This document shows, piece by piece, positions 18,262 to 26,757 of a DNA stretch of 40,444 nucleotides. The position numbers were made by a program, and so were the translations under genes. Origin of the DNA: an uncultured Bacillota bacterium (GTDB lineage: Bacteria > Bacillota > Clostridia > Christensenellales > Pumilibacteraceae); NCBI GenBank assembly GCA_949294845.1, contig CASFJH010000012.1:1-40444 (forward strand). The letters are read 5' to 3'. The stretch's first letter is position 1. Each line of letters starts with the position of its first letter. The notes below the pieces were generated by a model that ran no database searches, was not told the origin of the DNA, and saw nothing but the letters and a program-made list of their open reading frames with translations.

Positions 18262-19256
18262 CAGTGAGCAGAACCAATAAAAACGTTTGTCTGTTCTGCT
18301 TCGGCGATCTCGACAAGAAACGGGTGTGCTTAAGCTGCGGCCGCCGCGCCGAGGACGAGCCGACTCCCGCGCACCGTCTGCCTCCGCGGCTGCTGCTTAA
18401 CGGCAAATATCTCATAGTGCGCACCTTGGGAGAAGGCGGCTTCGGCATAACGTACCTTGCGTGGGACGCCGTTTGCGGCGAAAAGGTCGCTATAAAGGAA
18501 TATTTCCCCACCGGATTCGTCACGCGCGCGCCGCGCTCTGCCGACGTGCTTTACAGAAAGGAAAACCGTACCGCCGCAAGCCGCGGCTTAAAGCGTTTTA
18601 CCGCGGAAGCGCGCATACTTGCCGAAGTCCAGGGACTGAGCGGCATAGTCAGCGTTCTCGACTATTTCTGCGAAAACGAAACCGCTTATATAGTAATGGA
18701 ATACCTCGACGGCATATCTTTGAAGAAATATGTCGCGAAAAAAGGCGGACGTCTGCCCGTTTCAGATGTTCTGGGCATCATGCGGCCGATAATGGATTCG
18801 CTCATCCCCGTACACGAAAAGGGGCTGATACACCGCGACATTTCCCCCGACAATATTATTATTACTAAAAACGGCAAGGTCAAGCTTATCGATTTCGGCG
18901 CGGCGAAACAGACGAATATCGAAGGAAAATCGCTCTCCATCGTATTAAAACAGGGCTTCGCGCCGGAAGAGCAATACCGCACGCATGGCGAACAGGGACC
19001 TTGGACTGACGTTTACGCGCTGGCGGCAACCATTTACTACTGCATTACCGGTCAGATGCCGCCCGAAAGTATCCAGCGGCTCGTCAAAGATACCATTATG
19101 CGCCCGTCAGAGCTGGGAGTTAAAATAGCGACTTCGAGAGAAAACGCGCTGATGAAAGCGCTGTCAGTCTATAAAAAGAACAGATACGAGACGGTAAAAC
19201 AGTTCGCGGCAGCCCTCTACCGCAAGCCGCGCGCCGATTCGGCCGGAAACCAATGA
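18258..19256 (+). CDS. Hanks-type serine/threonine protein kinase with N-terminal zinc ribbon
   Basis: The 332 residues begin with two CxxC knuckles (Cys11/Cys14 and Cys24/Cys27), likely a zinc ribbon. The kinase domain follows: glycine loop GEGGFG at 58-63, Lys80 in VAIKEYFP, HRD at 192-194 with Asn199, and DFG at 212-214. All catalytic residues are present, so it should be active. The KEYFP variant marks a recognised bacterial subgroup. Unlike PrkC/PknB it has no transmembrane segment or PASTA domains, so it does not sense muropeptides directly. It overlaps and is coupled to the PP2C gene. Its substrates are unknown. The 78 bp that follow carry only a weak CAGTTACTG plus T-run signal. Confidence 0.93.
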   Translation: MTVSRTNKNVCLFCFGDLDKKRVCLSCGRRAEDEPTPAHRLPPRLLLNGKYLIVRTLGEGGFGITYLAWDAVCGEKVAIKEYFPTGFVTRAPRSADVLYRKENRTAASRGLKRFTAEARILAEVQGLSGIVSVLDYFCENETAYIVMEYLDGISLKKYVAKKGGRLPVSDVLGIMRPIMDSLIPVHEKGLIHRDISPDNIIITKNGKVKLIDFGAAKQTNIEGKSLSIVLKQGFAPEEQYRTHGEQGPWTDVYALAATIYYCITGQMPPESIQRLVKDTIMRPSELGVKIATSRENALMKALSVYKKNRYETVKQFAAALYRKPRADSAGNQ

Positions 19257-19334
19257 CAGATAACGATAAAAATCCCTGATTTATAATATTCCCTGCTTAA
19301 ACGTCAGTTACTGTTTTTTGTTTTTTGCTTAGGC

Positions 19335-21674
19335 TCACTTTAGCGTATTTCTCGCTTTAGCGTCGGTTTTTGCCCGGAGGTTAATTTTTACCGCGGTTTT
19401 TTTGGAAAAGTAGTTTTTGAGGTACGTTGCCGTATCCGTTGCCGAAGCGCAGTACACGGCGCCTATTTTGCGGGCAAAGTCGGGCGTAAGCGCCGCGCCG
19501 CCGGCCAGAACGGTAATATCGGGGAACTCCTTTCTTACGTCGGCGATGATCTTTTCCATATTGAGGGCCGTAGTCGTCATAAGAGCGGACAGTCCGAGCA
19601 CGCAGGGATATTTTTCCCTTAGCGCCTCGATTATTGTGCCGCTCGGCACGTCCATACCGAGGTCGGTCACTTCCACGTTGTAGCTGCGGCACACTGCCGC
19701 AGTTATGTTTTTGCCTATCGTGTGAATGTCTCCCTCTACCGTCGCTATAACGAATCTGCCGATGCTCTCTCCGCCCGTGCCGAGTTTTGCGGTAATACGG
19801 TCGAAAGCGGCCGTTGCGGCGTCGGCGGCGGAAATAAGCTGCGGCAGAAACATCGTTCCTGCGTCGTATCTGTCGCCCACCTCGTCCAGAGCCGGTATAA
19901 TATACCGCGACGCGACCTCGAGCGGCTTAAGCTCCTCCAGCAGCGCGACGGTAAGGCGGTCGGCTGCGGCGACGTTGCCGGTTATCACCGCCGTTTTCAG
20001 ATCGGGTTCGTCTTCCGAAACGACTGCCGGAGCGGCTCCCGAGGCATACGCGATGTACTCCTCGGCACTGCCGCCGGAAAGAAATTTTTCCGCTTCGCGG
20101 CTGCCGCGATAGGCGCGGTATCTGGGGTTTATTATGGCGAGGTCGAGTCCGGCCTCAGCCGCCTGCGATAAAAACGCGGCATTGATATCCTCTCTTAAAG
20201 GCATACCGAAGGATATGTTGGACACGCCCAGAACGGTACAGGCGCCCGCCTCGGACGCAAGCTTTACCGTTTCCAGAGTGACGCGCGCGCTGCCGCGTCC
20301 CGACGCTTCGGCCATGGTGAGCCCGTCTATATACACGTCGCGCCGCGGTATACCCGCTTTTTCCGCCGCGGCAATTATCCTGTCGGCCAGCGCCATTCTG
20401 CCCTGCGCGGTCGGCGGAATACCGTCGTCGTCGAGCGGCAATCCAACCACCGCGGCGCCGTATTTTGCGCATAAAGGAAGCACCGCGTCAAGCGACGACT
20501 GTTTGGCGCATACCGAATTGACCAGCGCCTTGCCGGGATATATTCTGAGCGCGGCCTCTATAACCTCGGGAGACGAGCTGTCTATCACAAGCGGCAGATC
20601 GGACACGCGCAGAACGCGTTCCATGACCGCCGGCATAAGCTCTGCTTCCTTGCCGGGAATACCGACGTTGACGTCGAGCAGATCGGCACCGGCCGCCTTC
20701 TGCTCTATCGCAAGCGACGCAACACATTCGAGATCCCCTTCGGAAAGCGCCTTTCTGAAAGCCGGTTTGCCGGTCGGGTTAATGCGCTCGCCCACTACCA
20801 GCATTCTGTCGACTTCGATATACCTGCTCTCCGAGCACAGCACGCTCGTTCTGACGGCAGGCTTTCGGGGCGCCGCTTTCATGCCGGCTATCGCCGCTAT
20901 GAATTCGGGCGTGGTGCCGCAGCAGCCGCCCACTATATCGACGCCGGCCTGTTTGAGCGCCGCTATGCCGGCGGCAAAATGCCCGGGCGTTTCGGAATAG
21001 ACCGGCTTGCCGTCAACAATTCTGGGCAGACCGGCGTTGGGTTTTATTATAACGGGCAGATCGGTGCAATCCAGCAGCCGCCGCGCCGTAAAAAGCAGAT
21101 CCTCCGCGCCCAGCGAGCAGTTCGCTCCCACCGCATCGGCGCCCAGTCCCTGAGCAACGACGGCGAAGCTTGCGACGTCTGTGCCGAAATACGTCCTGCC
21201 GTTGCGTTCGAAAGTCATCAGCGCGGCAGTATCAAGTCCCGATTCTTTGGCAGCTATGAGCGCCGCGCGCAGCTCTGTAAGCGAGCCCATAGTTTCTATG
21301 ACCGCCGCTTTGACTCCGCACCGCGCGGCCGCGTCGGTCAGCTTGCGGAAATATTCAAGCAGTCCGTCGAAATCGGACGGAGAGACCACGCGCCCCGTAG
21401 GGCCTATATCCGCCGCCACTGCGGCTCTGTCGCCGGCCGCCGCAAGCGCTATCTTTACTCCGGCTTCGATAAGCTCCGCCGTTCCGGCGCCGAAGGTGTT
21501 TGCAAGGATCATGCCGCTGCCTGCCTCGATATAATCGCGGTGCACGCCCGCCACGATCTCTGGCGCCGTAACGTTGAGCGATTCGGTTCTCACGCCGGGA
21601 CGGAGCCGCGCGCGCTCCATAAGCATCGTTCCCATCGCGCCGTCAAGCAGCAGATCGGTCTTGAAAACGCTCAC
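19335..21674 (-). CDS. metH: Cobalamin-dependent methionine synthase lacking the reactivation domain
   Basis: Transfers methyl from 5-methyl-THF through cobalamin to homocysteine. Domains in order: homocysteine-binding TIM barrel with zinc ligands Cys near 185 (GANCSLG) and the Cys pair near 249-250 (GGCCGTTPE); pterin-binding domain (VGERINPTGK, then DLLDVNVG); cobalamin cap and B12-binding domain with the His ligand near 651 in GDIHTIGKN. The protein ends after the B12 domain (779 residues), so the AdoMet-dependent activation domain of the about 1200-residue E. coli type is absent, as in the Thermotoga enzyme. The start is the GTG at 21674, which overlaps the metF stop (GTGA) with GGAGG eight bases upstream; a longer frame upstream is metF in another frame. 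Confidence 0.95.
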   Translation of the reverse strand: MSVFKTDLLLDGAMGTMLMERARLRPGVRTESLNVTAPEIVAGVHRDYIEAGSGMILANTFGAGTAELIEAGVKIALAAAGDRAAVAADIGPTGRVVSPSDFDGLLEYFRKLTDAAARCGVKAAVIETMGSLTELRAALIAAKESGLDTAALMTFERNGRTYFGTDVASFAVVAQGLGADAVGANCSLGAEDLLFTARRLLDCTDLPVIIKPNAGLPRIVDGKPVYSETPGHFAAGIAALKQAGVDIVGGCCGTTPEFIAAIAGMKAAPRKPAVRTSVLCSESRYIEVDRMLVVGERINPTGKPAFRKALSEGDLECVASLAIEQKAAGADLLDVNVGIPGKEAELMPAVMERVLRVSDLPLVIDSSSPEVIEAALRIYPGKALVNSVCAKQSSLDAVLPLCAKYGAAVVGLPLDDDGIPPTAQGRMALADRIIAAAEKAGIPRRDVYIDGLTMAEASGRGSARVTLETVKLASEAGACTVLGVSNISFGMPLREDINAAFLSQAAEAGLDLAIINPRYRAYRGSREAEKFLSGGSAEEYIAYASGAAPAVVSEDEPDLKTAVITGNVAAADRLTVALLEELKPLEVASRYIIPALDEVGDRYDAGTMFLPQLISAADAATAAFDRITAKLGTGGESIGRFVIATVEGDIHTIGKNITAAVCRSYNVEVTDLGMDVPSGTIIEALREKYPCVLGLSALMTTTALNMEKIIADVRKEFPDITVLAGGAALTPDFARKIGAVYCASATDTATYLKNYFSKKTAVKINLRAKTDAKARNTLK

Positions 21675-22519
21675 CTGCGCACCCTCCCGAATACCTCGGC
21701 GGCAACGTCGCCGCGGTTCATCGAATAAAGATGTATGCCGTCTGCGCCGCCGGCGAGAAGTCCCTCTATCTGCGCGCACGCGTAATCGATGCCGGCCTTT
21801 TCCATATCGGCGGCATTTTCGCCGTAAAGCGATATCAGCCGCGCCAGCTCGTAAGGAATAGACGAGCCGCACATCGACACCATGCGTTTTATCTGCGAAG
21901 CGTTGAGCACCGGCATTATGCCCGCCTCTACGGGGACTGTTATACCCTTGGCGCGCAGCTTGTCCATAAACGAGAAAAACTTGGCGTTATCGAAAAAGAG
22001 CTGCGAAATCAGATGATCCACGCCCGCGTCTATCTTAAAGCGCAGGTTGTCTATATCGGCGTCTATCGAGGGCGCCTGAACGTGGCCTTCGGGATAACAC
22101 GCGCCCAGCAGCCCGAATTCGGGGCGCTCCGCTCTGACAAACGCCGCCAGCTCGTCGGCATGCATGAAATCGTAAAACTTCGACTTATCGGTAATGTCTC
22201 CGCGCAGGGCGAGAATATTGGATATGCCTTTGCGCGAGAGTATTTCCAGCTCCTCCCTGCACTTTTCCGCCGTCATGTTGACGCAGGTAAAATGCGCTAC
22301 CGTCTCGAGGTCGAAAGCGTCTTTCGCCACCGAACACACGTCTGACGTGGACGAGCCGCCGCTTCCTCCGGCGCCGCAGGTAATGGAAACAAAATCGGGA
22401 GAAATCCCCGATATGATCCTGAGCGCCCGTATGACGTTCTCCATTGTCCCCGTCTTTTTGGGCGGAAACACTTCAACTGAAAAAACTGTCTTTTTTTTAA
22501 AAAGTTCGCTGGTTCTCAT
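21671..22519 (-). CDS. metF: 5,10-Methylenetetrahydrofolate reductase
   Basis: Makes 5-methyl-THF, the methyl donor for MetH. A TIM-barrel flavoprotein of 282 residues from the ATG at 22519; family segments are FSVEVFPPKK, FVSITCGAGGSG, LALRGD, the LISQLFFDN strand and GIMPVLNASQI. A further in-frame ATG three codons upstream overlaps the promoter -10 region and is less likely. No Shine-Dalgarno precedes the start, and the -10 box lies seven bases upstream. It is coupled to metH by a four-base overlap, forming a two-gene methionine operon divergent from fprA. Confidence 0.93.
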   Translation of the reverse strand: MRTSELFKKKTVFSVEVFPPKKTGTMENVIRALRIISGISPDFVSITCGAGGSGGSSTSDVCSVAKDAFDLETVAHFTCVNMTAEKCREELEILSRKGISNILALRGDITDKSKFYDFMHADELAAFVRAERPEFGLLGACYPEGHVQAPSIDADIDNLRFKIDAGVDHLISQLFFDNAKFFSFMDKLRAKGITVPVEAGIMPVLNASQIKRMVSMCGSSIPYELARLISLYGENAADMEKAGIDYACAQIEGLLAGGADGIHLYSMNRGDVAAEVFGRVRR

Positions 22520-22526
22520 AGTAAGC

Positions 22527-22555
22527 ATTATAACACAAAAATTCAGCACGGTAAA
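22527..22555 (-). promoter_or_regulatory. Promoter of metF-metH, placed for a leaderless mRNA
   Basis: On the minus strand, TTTACC (22550-22555), a 17-bp spacer and TATAAT (22527-22532). Seven bases then lead to the ATG, so transcription should start at the start codon. There is no room for a SAM or cobalamin riboswitch. Confidence 0.65.
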
Positions 22556-22639
22556 GCGTTTATCCCTTAAGTGCGCTTTTTTTATTGCGCGTCGAAAGAG
22601 CGTTCCGAGGCGCAGGAAGCAGTAAAGCCGTCAGGATTG

Positions 22640-22669
22640 TTGACAAAGTCGGGATTTATGTGAGATAAT
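22640..22669 (+). promoter_or_regulatory. Promoter of fprA
   Basis: TTGACA (22640-22645), an 18-bp spacer and GATAAT (22664-22669), about 30 bp before the fprA ATG. Confidence 0.65.
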
Positions 22670-22698
22670 ATCACCGAAAATCTACGGAGGTCATTCAT

Positions 22699-23808
22699 AT
22701 GAGTATGAAAGCAGTGGAAATCGCCGAAAAAGTGTATTGGGTAGGCGCAAACGACTATTCCTGCCGCTCGTTCCACGGTTATTATACCGCGCACGGCGTT
22801 ACCTATAACTCCTATCTCGTCGCAGGCGACGAACCCGTGCTTATCGACGGCGTCAAAAAGGAGTTCACCGCCGAACAGCTCGCGCGCATATCTTCGGTCG
22901 TTCCGCCCGAAAGCGTCAAGCACATTATCTGCAACCATTCGGAATTCGACCACAGCGGTTCGATACCAGTGCTGACAGGAATCTCCGGCGCAAAAGTACA
23001 TGCTCTCCCTGCCGGAATAAAACAGCTGACCGCCATGTACGGACCGATAGACGGCGCGCCCGTCGCGTCGGGAAAGCCGTACTCGGTCGGCGGCGAGAAC
23101 TTTACCACCTATGCCACTCCAATGGTACATTGGCCGGATAACGCAGTAACAATGTACCGCGATATCCTCTTTTCAAACGACGCGTTCGGACAGCATTACG
23201 CCTCGGCGCACGTCTTCGATACGCACAACGATATGCGTTCGGTGACAGCAGAAGCTAAAAAATATTACGCCAACATCGTCATGCCTTACGCCGCACAGGC
23301 AGCCAAAGCGCTGGAGAGCATCAAAGCCTTGAATCCGGCGATTATCGCGCCTTCGCACGGCGTAGTTCTCACACGGTTCAAGGACGAGATACTTTCCCTT
23401 TACGAACGGCTTACCTCGGGCACAAAAGAGGATAAAGCCGTCGTCGTTTTCGACAGTATGTGGGGACACACCGCTGAGCTGGCCAAAGAAACGGGCGAAA
23501 CGCTAAAATCGCGCTTTTCTGCAGTCGAATACTTCGACCTGCGCGTCGATCCGCTGTCCGACGCCGTGACGGAGACCGCCGACTGCGCGCTGCTCGCAAT
23601 CGGCTCCCCCACCCATTACCTCACCGTACTGCCCAAGATAGCCGCGTTTTTCAACGAGCTCAAGTCGCTTAAACCCTCGGTACCCGAATATATGGCGTTC
23701 GGCTCTTACGGCTGGGGCGGCGGCGCCGTCAAGGAAATAAACGAGACCATGAACGCGCTCGGCTACCGCCACAGCGAGACGTTCGCAGACGTCACCAGAG
23801 TCTTTTAG
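22699..23808 (+). CDS. fprA: Flavodiiron protein (A-type flavoprotein, O2/NO reductase)
   Basis: Reduces O2 to water and/or NO to N2O in anaerobes, with electrons usually from rubredoxin. The N-terminal beta-lactamase-like diiron domain holds the HxExDH ligands His80, Glu82, Asp84 and His85, with later His residues in the APSHGV segment. The C-terminal flavodoxin domain (about 246-369) has the FMN phosphate loop DSMWGHTAE and the SPTHYLTVLP segment. The 369 residues are slightly short of the usual 390-400, and no rubredoxin or flavin reductase domain is fused. GGAGG lies ahead of the ATG. The gene ends with TAG, showing that TAG is used as a stop here. Monocistronic by position. Confidence 0.94.
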   Translation: MSMKAVEIAEKVYWVGANDYSCRSFHGYYTAHGVTYNSYLVAGDEPVLIDGVKKEFTAEQLARISSVVPPESVKHIICNHSEFDHSGSIPVLTGISGAKVHALPAGIKQLTAMYGPIDGAPVASGKPYSVGGENFTTYATPMVHWPDNAVTMYRDILFSNDAFGQHYASAHVFDTHNDMRSVTAEAKKYYANIVMPYAAQAAKALESIKALNPAIIAPSHGVVLTRFKDEILSLYERLTSGTKEDKAVVVFDSMWGHTAELAKETGETLKSRFSAVEYFDLRVDPLSDAVTETADCALLAIGSPTHYLTVLPKIAAFFNELKSLKPSVPEYMAFGSYGWGGGAVKEINETMNALGYRHSETFADVTRVF

Positions 23809-23877
23809 GGGCAACGTCCGATTAAAAAAATTACGGCTAAATTAACCCGTCGCGCCTTAATTAATGCTTTTAATTAT

Positions 23878-23925
23878 CGATCCGACGCGCATGAACCGGT
23901 GCTGTTTGTTGCCGATCCGACGCGC
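23878..23925. repeat. Short direct repeat between fprA and the sugar operon
   Basis: CGATCCGACGCGC occurs at 23878-23890 and 23913-23925 (period 35). The A/T-rich stretch on the left contains CGCGCCTTAAT, which recurs at 30740. Apart from this and the terminator, 23809-24023 has no gene. Confidence 0.65.
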
Positions 23926-23952
23926 CTAGCAGTGATTAAAAATCCGCAATAC

Positions 23953-23979
23953 AAAAAACTCCGCTCGTTAAGGGCGGAG
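23953..23979 (-). terminator. Intrinsic terminator of the sugar-acid operon
   Basis: On the minus strand, CTCCGC (23974-23979) pairs with GCGGAG (23959-23964) around a nine-base loop and is followed by six T residues. It lies about 45 bp past the last gene. Confidence 0.85.
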
Positions 23980-24023
23980 CTTTTATATCGGCGTAAAGCG
24001 CGGCTTTACCGCGGGCGAGCGGA

Positions 24024-24773
24024 TCAGATGCCGAGGCGAGCCTTTATATTTCGGCGGCTGAGCGCCAGACTGTCGAAAGGATCGCCGTCGCACTCGTCCT
24101 GTTCGACGGCGGCGTAGCTTACGCCGGCTTTAAGGCAAGCGCGGTATATCGCTTCGTAATCCATATTTCCCTCAAAGATCTCCGCCATATCCGTTTTGCC
24201 CTCGGGCGGAACGCGTTTATCCTTGAAATGCACTACGTCCAGCCTGTCTGCAAATTTTTCGATAAAGCTGACGGGAGAGCAGCCTGCCGTCTGAACCCAA
24301 TAAAAATCGGCAAGAAATCCGAAGCGGCTGTCGGTGTTTTCCAGCATGAAGTCGATAGGTCTTACTCCGTCGAATTTTCTGAATTCGTGGTTGTGGTTAT
24401 GGTATACGAATTTGAGGCCGGCGTCTGCTATCTTTGCCACTGCCGGCGCTAGCTTATCCAGCAGCGCGCGGTAGCCCTCTATATCGTCGGCGCGCATCCA
24501 GCCCAGTCCGACATACTTGCAGCCGAACAGCTTATGCTCGGCTATAACCTTATCCGTATCGCCCGTTATGCGGTCGAAAGGAGTATGCGTGGCACAGACC
24601 GAAAGCCCTGTCTCGTCAAGCATTTCGCGTATGCGCTCCGGCTCGTAAAACCCGAACGCCGATATCTGCACCGAATCGTACCCCATGCTCTTGATTTTTC
24701 TGAACGTTTGCAGCACGTCCGCCTCGGTGCCGGTAAATTTGCGCACCGTATACAACTGAGCGGCTATTTCCAT
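24024..24773 (-). CDS. Sugar phosphate isomerase/epimerase family TIM-barrel protein
   Basis: The 249-residue protein of the xylose-isomerase-like (AP endonuclease 2) TIM-barrel superfamily opens MEIAAQLYTVR, typical of the IolE/YcjR-like members. Candidate metal and active-site residues are the Glu in VQISAFGFYEPE, the His cluster in FVYHNHNHEF, the Asp in LADFYWVQ and the His in VVHFKDK. GGAGG precedes the start. It is the last gene of the operon, 81 bp after the SDR. The substrate cannot be given from sequence; 3-keto sugars or sugar phosphates are usual in this superfamily. Confidence 0.8.
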   Translation of the reverse strand: MEIAAQLYTVRKFTGTEADVLQTFRKIKSMGYDSVQISAFGFYEPERIREMLDETGLSVCATHTPFDRITGDTDKVIAEHKLFGCKYVGLGWMRADDIEGYRALLDKLAPAVAKIADAGLKFVYHNHNHEFRKFDGVRPIDFMLENTDSRFGFLADFYWVQTAGCSPVSFIEKFADRLDVVHFKDKRVPPEGKTDMAEIFEGNMDYEAIYRACLKAGVSYAAVEQDECDGDPFDSLALSRRNIKARLGI

Positions 24774-24854
24774 AAAAAACCTCCGTTAAAATCAGATTAC
24801 TTTAAATCCGGCCGTAAAGCCGTATATTTGCAAAAGTCTTTAACCGCAGCAGGC

Positions 24855-25679
24855 TCACACTCCGCTGTACGCCGAAAAGCCGCCGTCTATCGGCAGCACC
24901 ACGCCGGTTACGAATCCCGATTTGGTCTCGTCGAGGAAAAATTCCAGCGCGCCGTCCAGCTCCTCCACTTTTCCGAAGCGTCCCATCGGGGTGGCCGCGA
25001 GTATCTTGCCCGTTCTGGGAGTGGGCTTTCCTGCGTCGTCGAACAGCAGCTTTTCGTTCTGTTTGGTAACGAAAAATCCCGGCGCCAACGCGTTTACCCT
25101 GATGCCTACGCGCGAAAAATGCACTGCCAGCCACTGCGTGAAGTTGCTTATGCCGGCTTTGGCGGCGCTGTACGCCGGTATTTTGGTAAGCGGCGTGAAC
25201 GCGTTCATGGAAGAAATGTTCACTATGCAGCCGCCATCCAGCATATCCGCGGCAAACACCTGCGTAGGCAGCAGAGTGCCTATGAAATTGAGGTTGAACA
25301 CAAACCTTACTCCGTCCTCGTCGAGATCGAAAAACGACACGGTGTCGGCGTCTATATCTCCTGCCTCGTAATATTCCTTATCGGTCGTAGCGCGCTTGTT
25401 GTTCCCACCGGCGCCGTTTATAAGCACAGAACAGCGGCCGAAATCGGCCAGAACGGCTTCGTGCGTCTCTTTAAGCTTGTTCTTGTCGAGAACGTTCGCC
25501 TGATACGCCTTGGCAGTGCCGCCGCCGCTTACTATTTCGCGAGCGATCTCGTCCGCGGCGCCGTAGTCAAGGTCGAGAAGCGCGACGCGCGCGCCGGCTG
25601 CTCCGAGCACGCGCGCAAAGTGTCCGCAGATAACTCCGCCCGCGCCGGTTATAACGACTGTTTTTCCTTTAAGATCCAT
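24855..25679 (-). CDS. Short-chain dehydrogenase, probable D-mannonate oxidoreductase (fructuronate reductase)
   Basis: Classical SDR of 274 residues from the ATG at 25679 (MDLKGKTVVITG), chosen because GGAG lies seven bases upstream; an earlier in-frame TTG has no ribosome site. The NAD(P) loop is TGAGGVICG, the catalytic Ser lies in NISSMNAF and the YxxxK pair in PAYSAAKAG. The GAGGNNKRATTDKEYY segment and the gene position right after uxuA match the SDR-type mannonate oxidoreductases of Firmicutes (Bacillus YjmF/UxuB type), which interconvert fructuronate and mannonate. Function assignment rests on context and resemblance. A 6-bp hairpin (TGCCGG/CCGGCA) without T-run lies between uxuA and this gene. 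Confidence 0.82.
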   Translation of the reverse strand: MDLKGKTVVITGAGGVICGHFARVLGAAGARVALLDLDYGAADEIAREIVSGGGTAKAYQANVLDKNKLKETHEAVLADFGRCSVLINGAGGNNKRATTDKEYYEAGDIDADTVSFFDLDEDGVRFVFNLNFIGTLLPTQVFAADMLDGGCIVNISSMNAFTPLTKIPAYSAAKAGISNFTQWLAVHFSRVGIRVNALAPGFFVTKQNEKLLFDDAGKPTPRTGKILAATPMGRFGKVEELDGALEFFLDETKSGFVTGVVLPIDGGFSAYSGV

Positions 25680-25719
25680 TTTACTCTCCAATGCCGGTTG
25701 CTCCGGCAATCAATATGCT

Positions 25720-26757
25720 TCAGTTTCCGTGCTCCGCCGCTTCGAACAGGCCGTTGAGATACGCCGCGCCCAGCGCGCGGTCGTACAGTCCGTAGCCGGG
25801 CTTGCCGCGTTCGCCCCAGATGTTACGCCCGTGATCCGGTCTGACGTATCCGTCAAAGCCGTTGTCGATAAGCGCTTTGACTATCCCGTACATATCGAGG
25901 CTGCCGTCGGCAGTGCGGTGCCCCGTTTCGGTAAACCCGTCGTCGCCGAAAAATTTTATCTGTCTCAGATGCGCAAACTTGATCCTGTTCTGCGCGGCGT
26001 ATTTTCCGGCAAGCCGCACTACGTCGTTAGAGCGGCCGGCACCGAGACTGCCGGTGCAGAACGTCAGGTTGTTGTGCCTGTCCGGCACCTCCGAAAACAG
26101 TCTGTCTATCCATTCCTCGCCCGTAATTATGCGCGGCAGTCCGAATATATCCCACGGCGGATCGTCGGGATGTATCGCCATGTCCACGCCGGCTTCTTCG
26201 CAAGCAGGTAGTATTCCGCGCAGAAAATAAACGAGATTGCCGAACAGTTTCTCCTTGTCGACCGATTTGTACTCGTCGAGCAGCTCGCCCAGCTTTTCGG
26301 GCGTGTAACTGAGATCCCAGCCGGGCAGCGCGGTCTTTTTGGGATCGAGCCGCGCCATGTGCTCGCCGTCGAAGGACAGCGAGTCCGATCCGTCGGGCGC
26401 GGGTTTTGAAAGGTCGGTCCTAAGCCAGTCGAAAACGGGCATGAAATTATAGCATACGCATTTAACGCCTGCGGCGCCGAGTATTTTTATCGTTGCGGCG
26501 TAATTCTGTATATATTCGTCGCGCTCCGGTCTTCCCAGCTTTACGGCTTCGGGAACGGGAACGCTTTCTATTACCTCCATTTCGAGGCCGGCGTCGTTGA
26601 CGGCTTTTTTGAGACGCGCTACCGATTTTTCCGACCATACGCTGCCCGGCGGACAGTCGTAAACGGCCGTAACGACGCCCGTCATGCCGGGTATCTGCTT
26701 TATGTAAGACAACGGTATCGAGTCGCTCTCGCCGAACCATCTGAACGTCATTTTCAT
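25720..26757 (-). CDS. uxuA: Mannonate dehydratase
   Basis: Dehydrates D-mannonate to 2-keto-3-deoxygluconate in hexuronate catabolism. The 345-residue protein starts MKMTFRWFGE, as usual in UxuA, and has AIHPDDPPW, LTFCTGSLGAG and KFAHLRQIKF, the metal-site strands of this TIM-barrel family, and a C-terminal DGYVRPDHGR. It is of typical length. Its ATG overlaps the preceding oxidoreductase stop (ATGA). It is the most specific functional marker of this operon. Confidence 0.95.
   Translation of the reverse strand: MKMTFRWFGESDSIPLSYIKQIPGMTGVVTAVYDCPPGSVWSEKSVARLKKAVNDAGLEMEVIESVPVPEAVKLGRPERDEYIQNYAATIKILGAAGVKCVCYNFMPVFDWLRTDLSKPAPDGSDSLSFDGEHMARLDPKKTALPGWDLSYTPEKLGELLDEYKSVDKEKLFGNLVYFLRGILPACEEAGVDMAIHPDDPPWDIFGLPRIITGEEWIDRLFSEVPDRHNNLTFCTGSLGAGRSNDVVRLAGKYAAQNRIKFAHLRQIKFFGDDGFTETGHRTADGSLDMYGIVKALIDNGFDGYVRPDHGRNIWGERGKPGYGLYDRALGAAYLNGLFEAAEHGN

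Noticed and set aside
19257..19334. Terminator after the kinase gene
   Set aside because: The T-runs follow only a three-base-pair CAG/CTG stem, so it was not listed as a feature.
25692..25709. Hairpin TGCCGG/CCGGCA between uxuA and the SDR gene as a terminator
   Set aside because: Six-base stem with no T-run on the coding strand; at most an mRNA stability or processing element.
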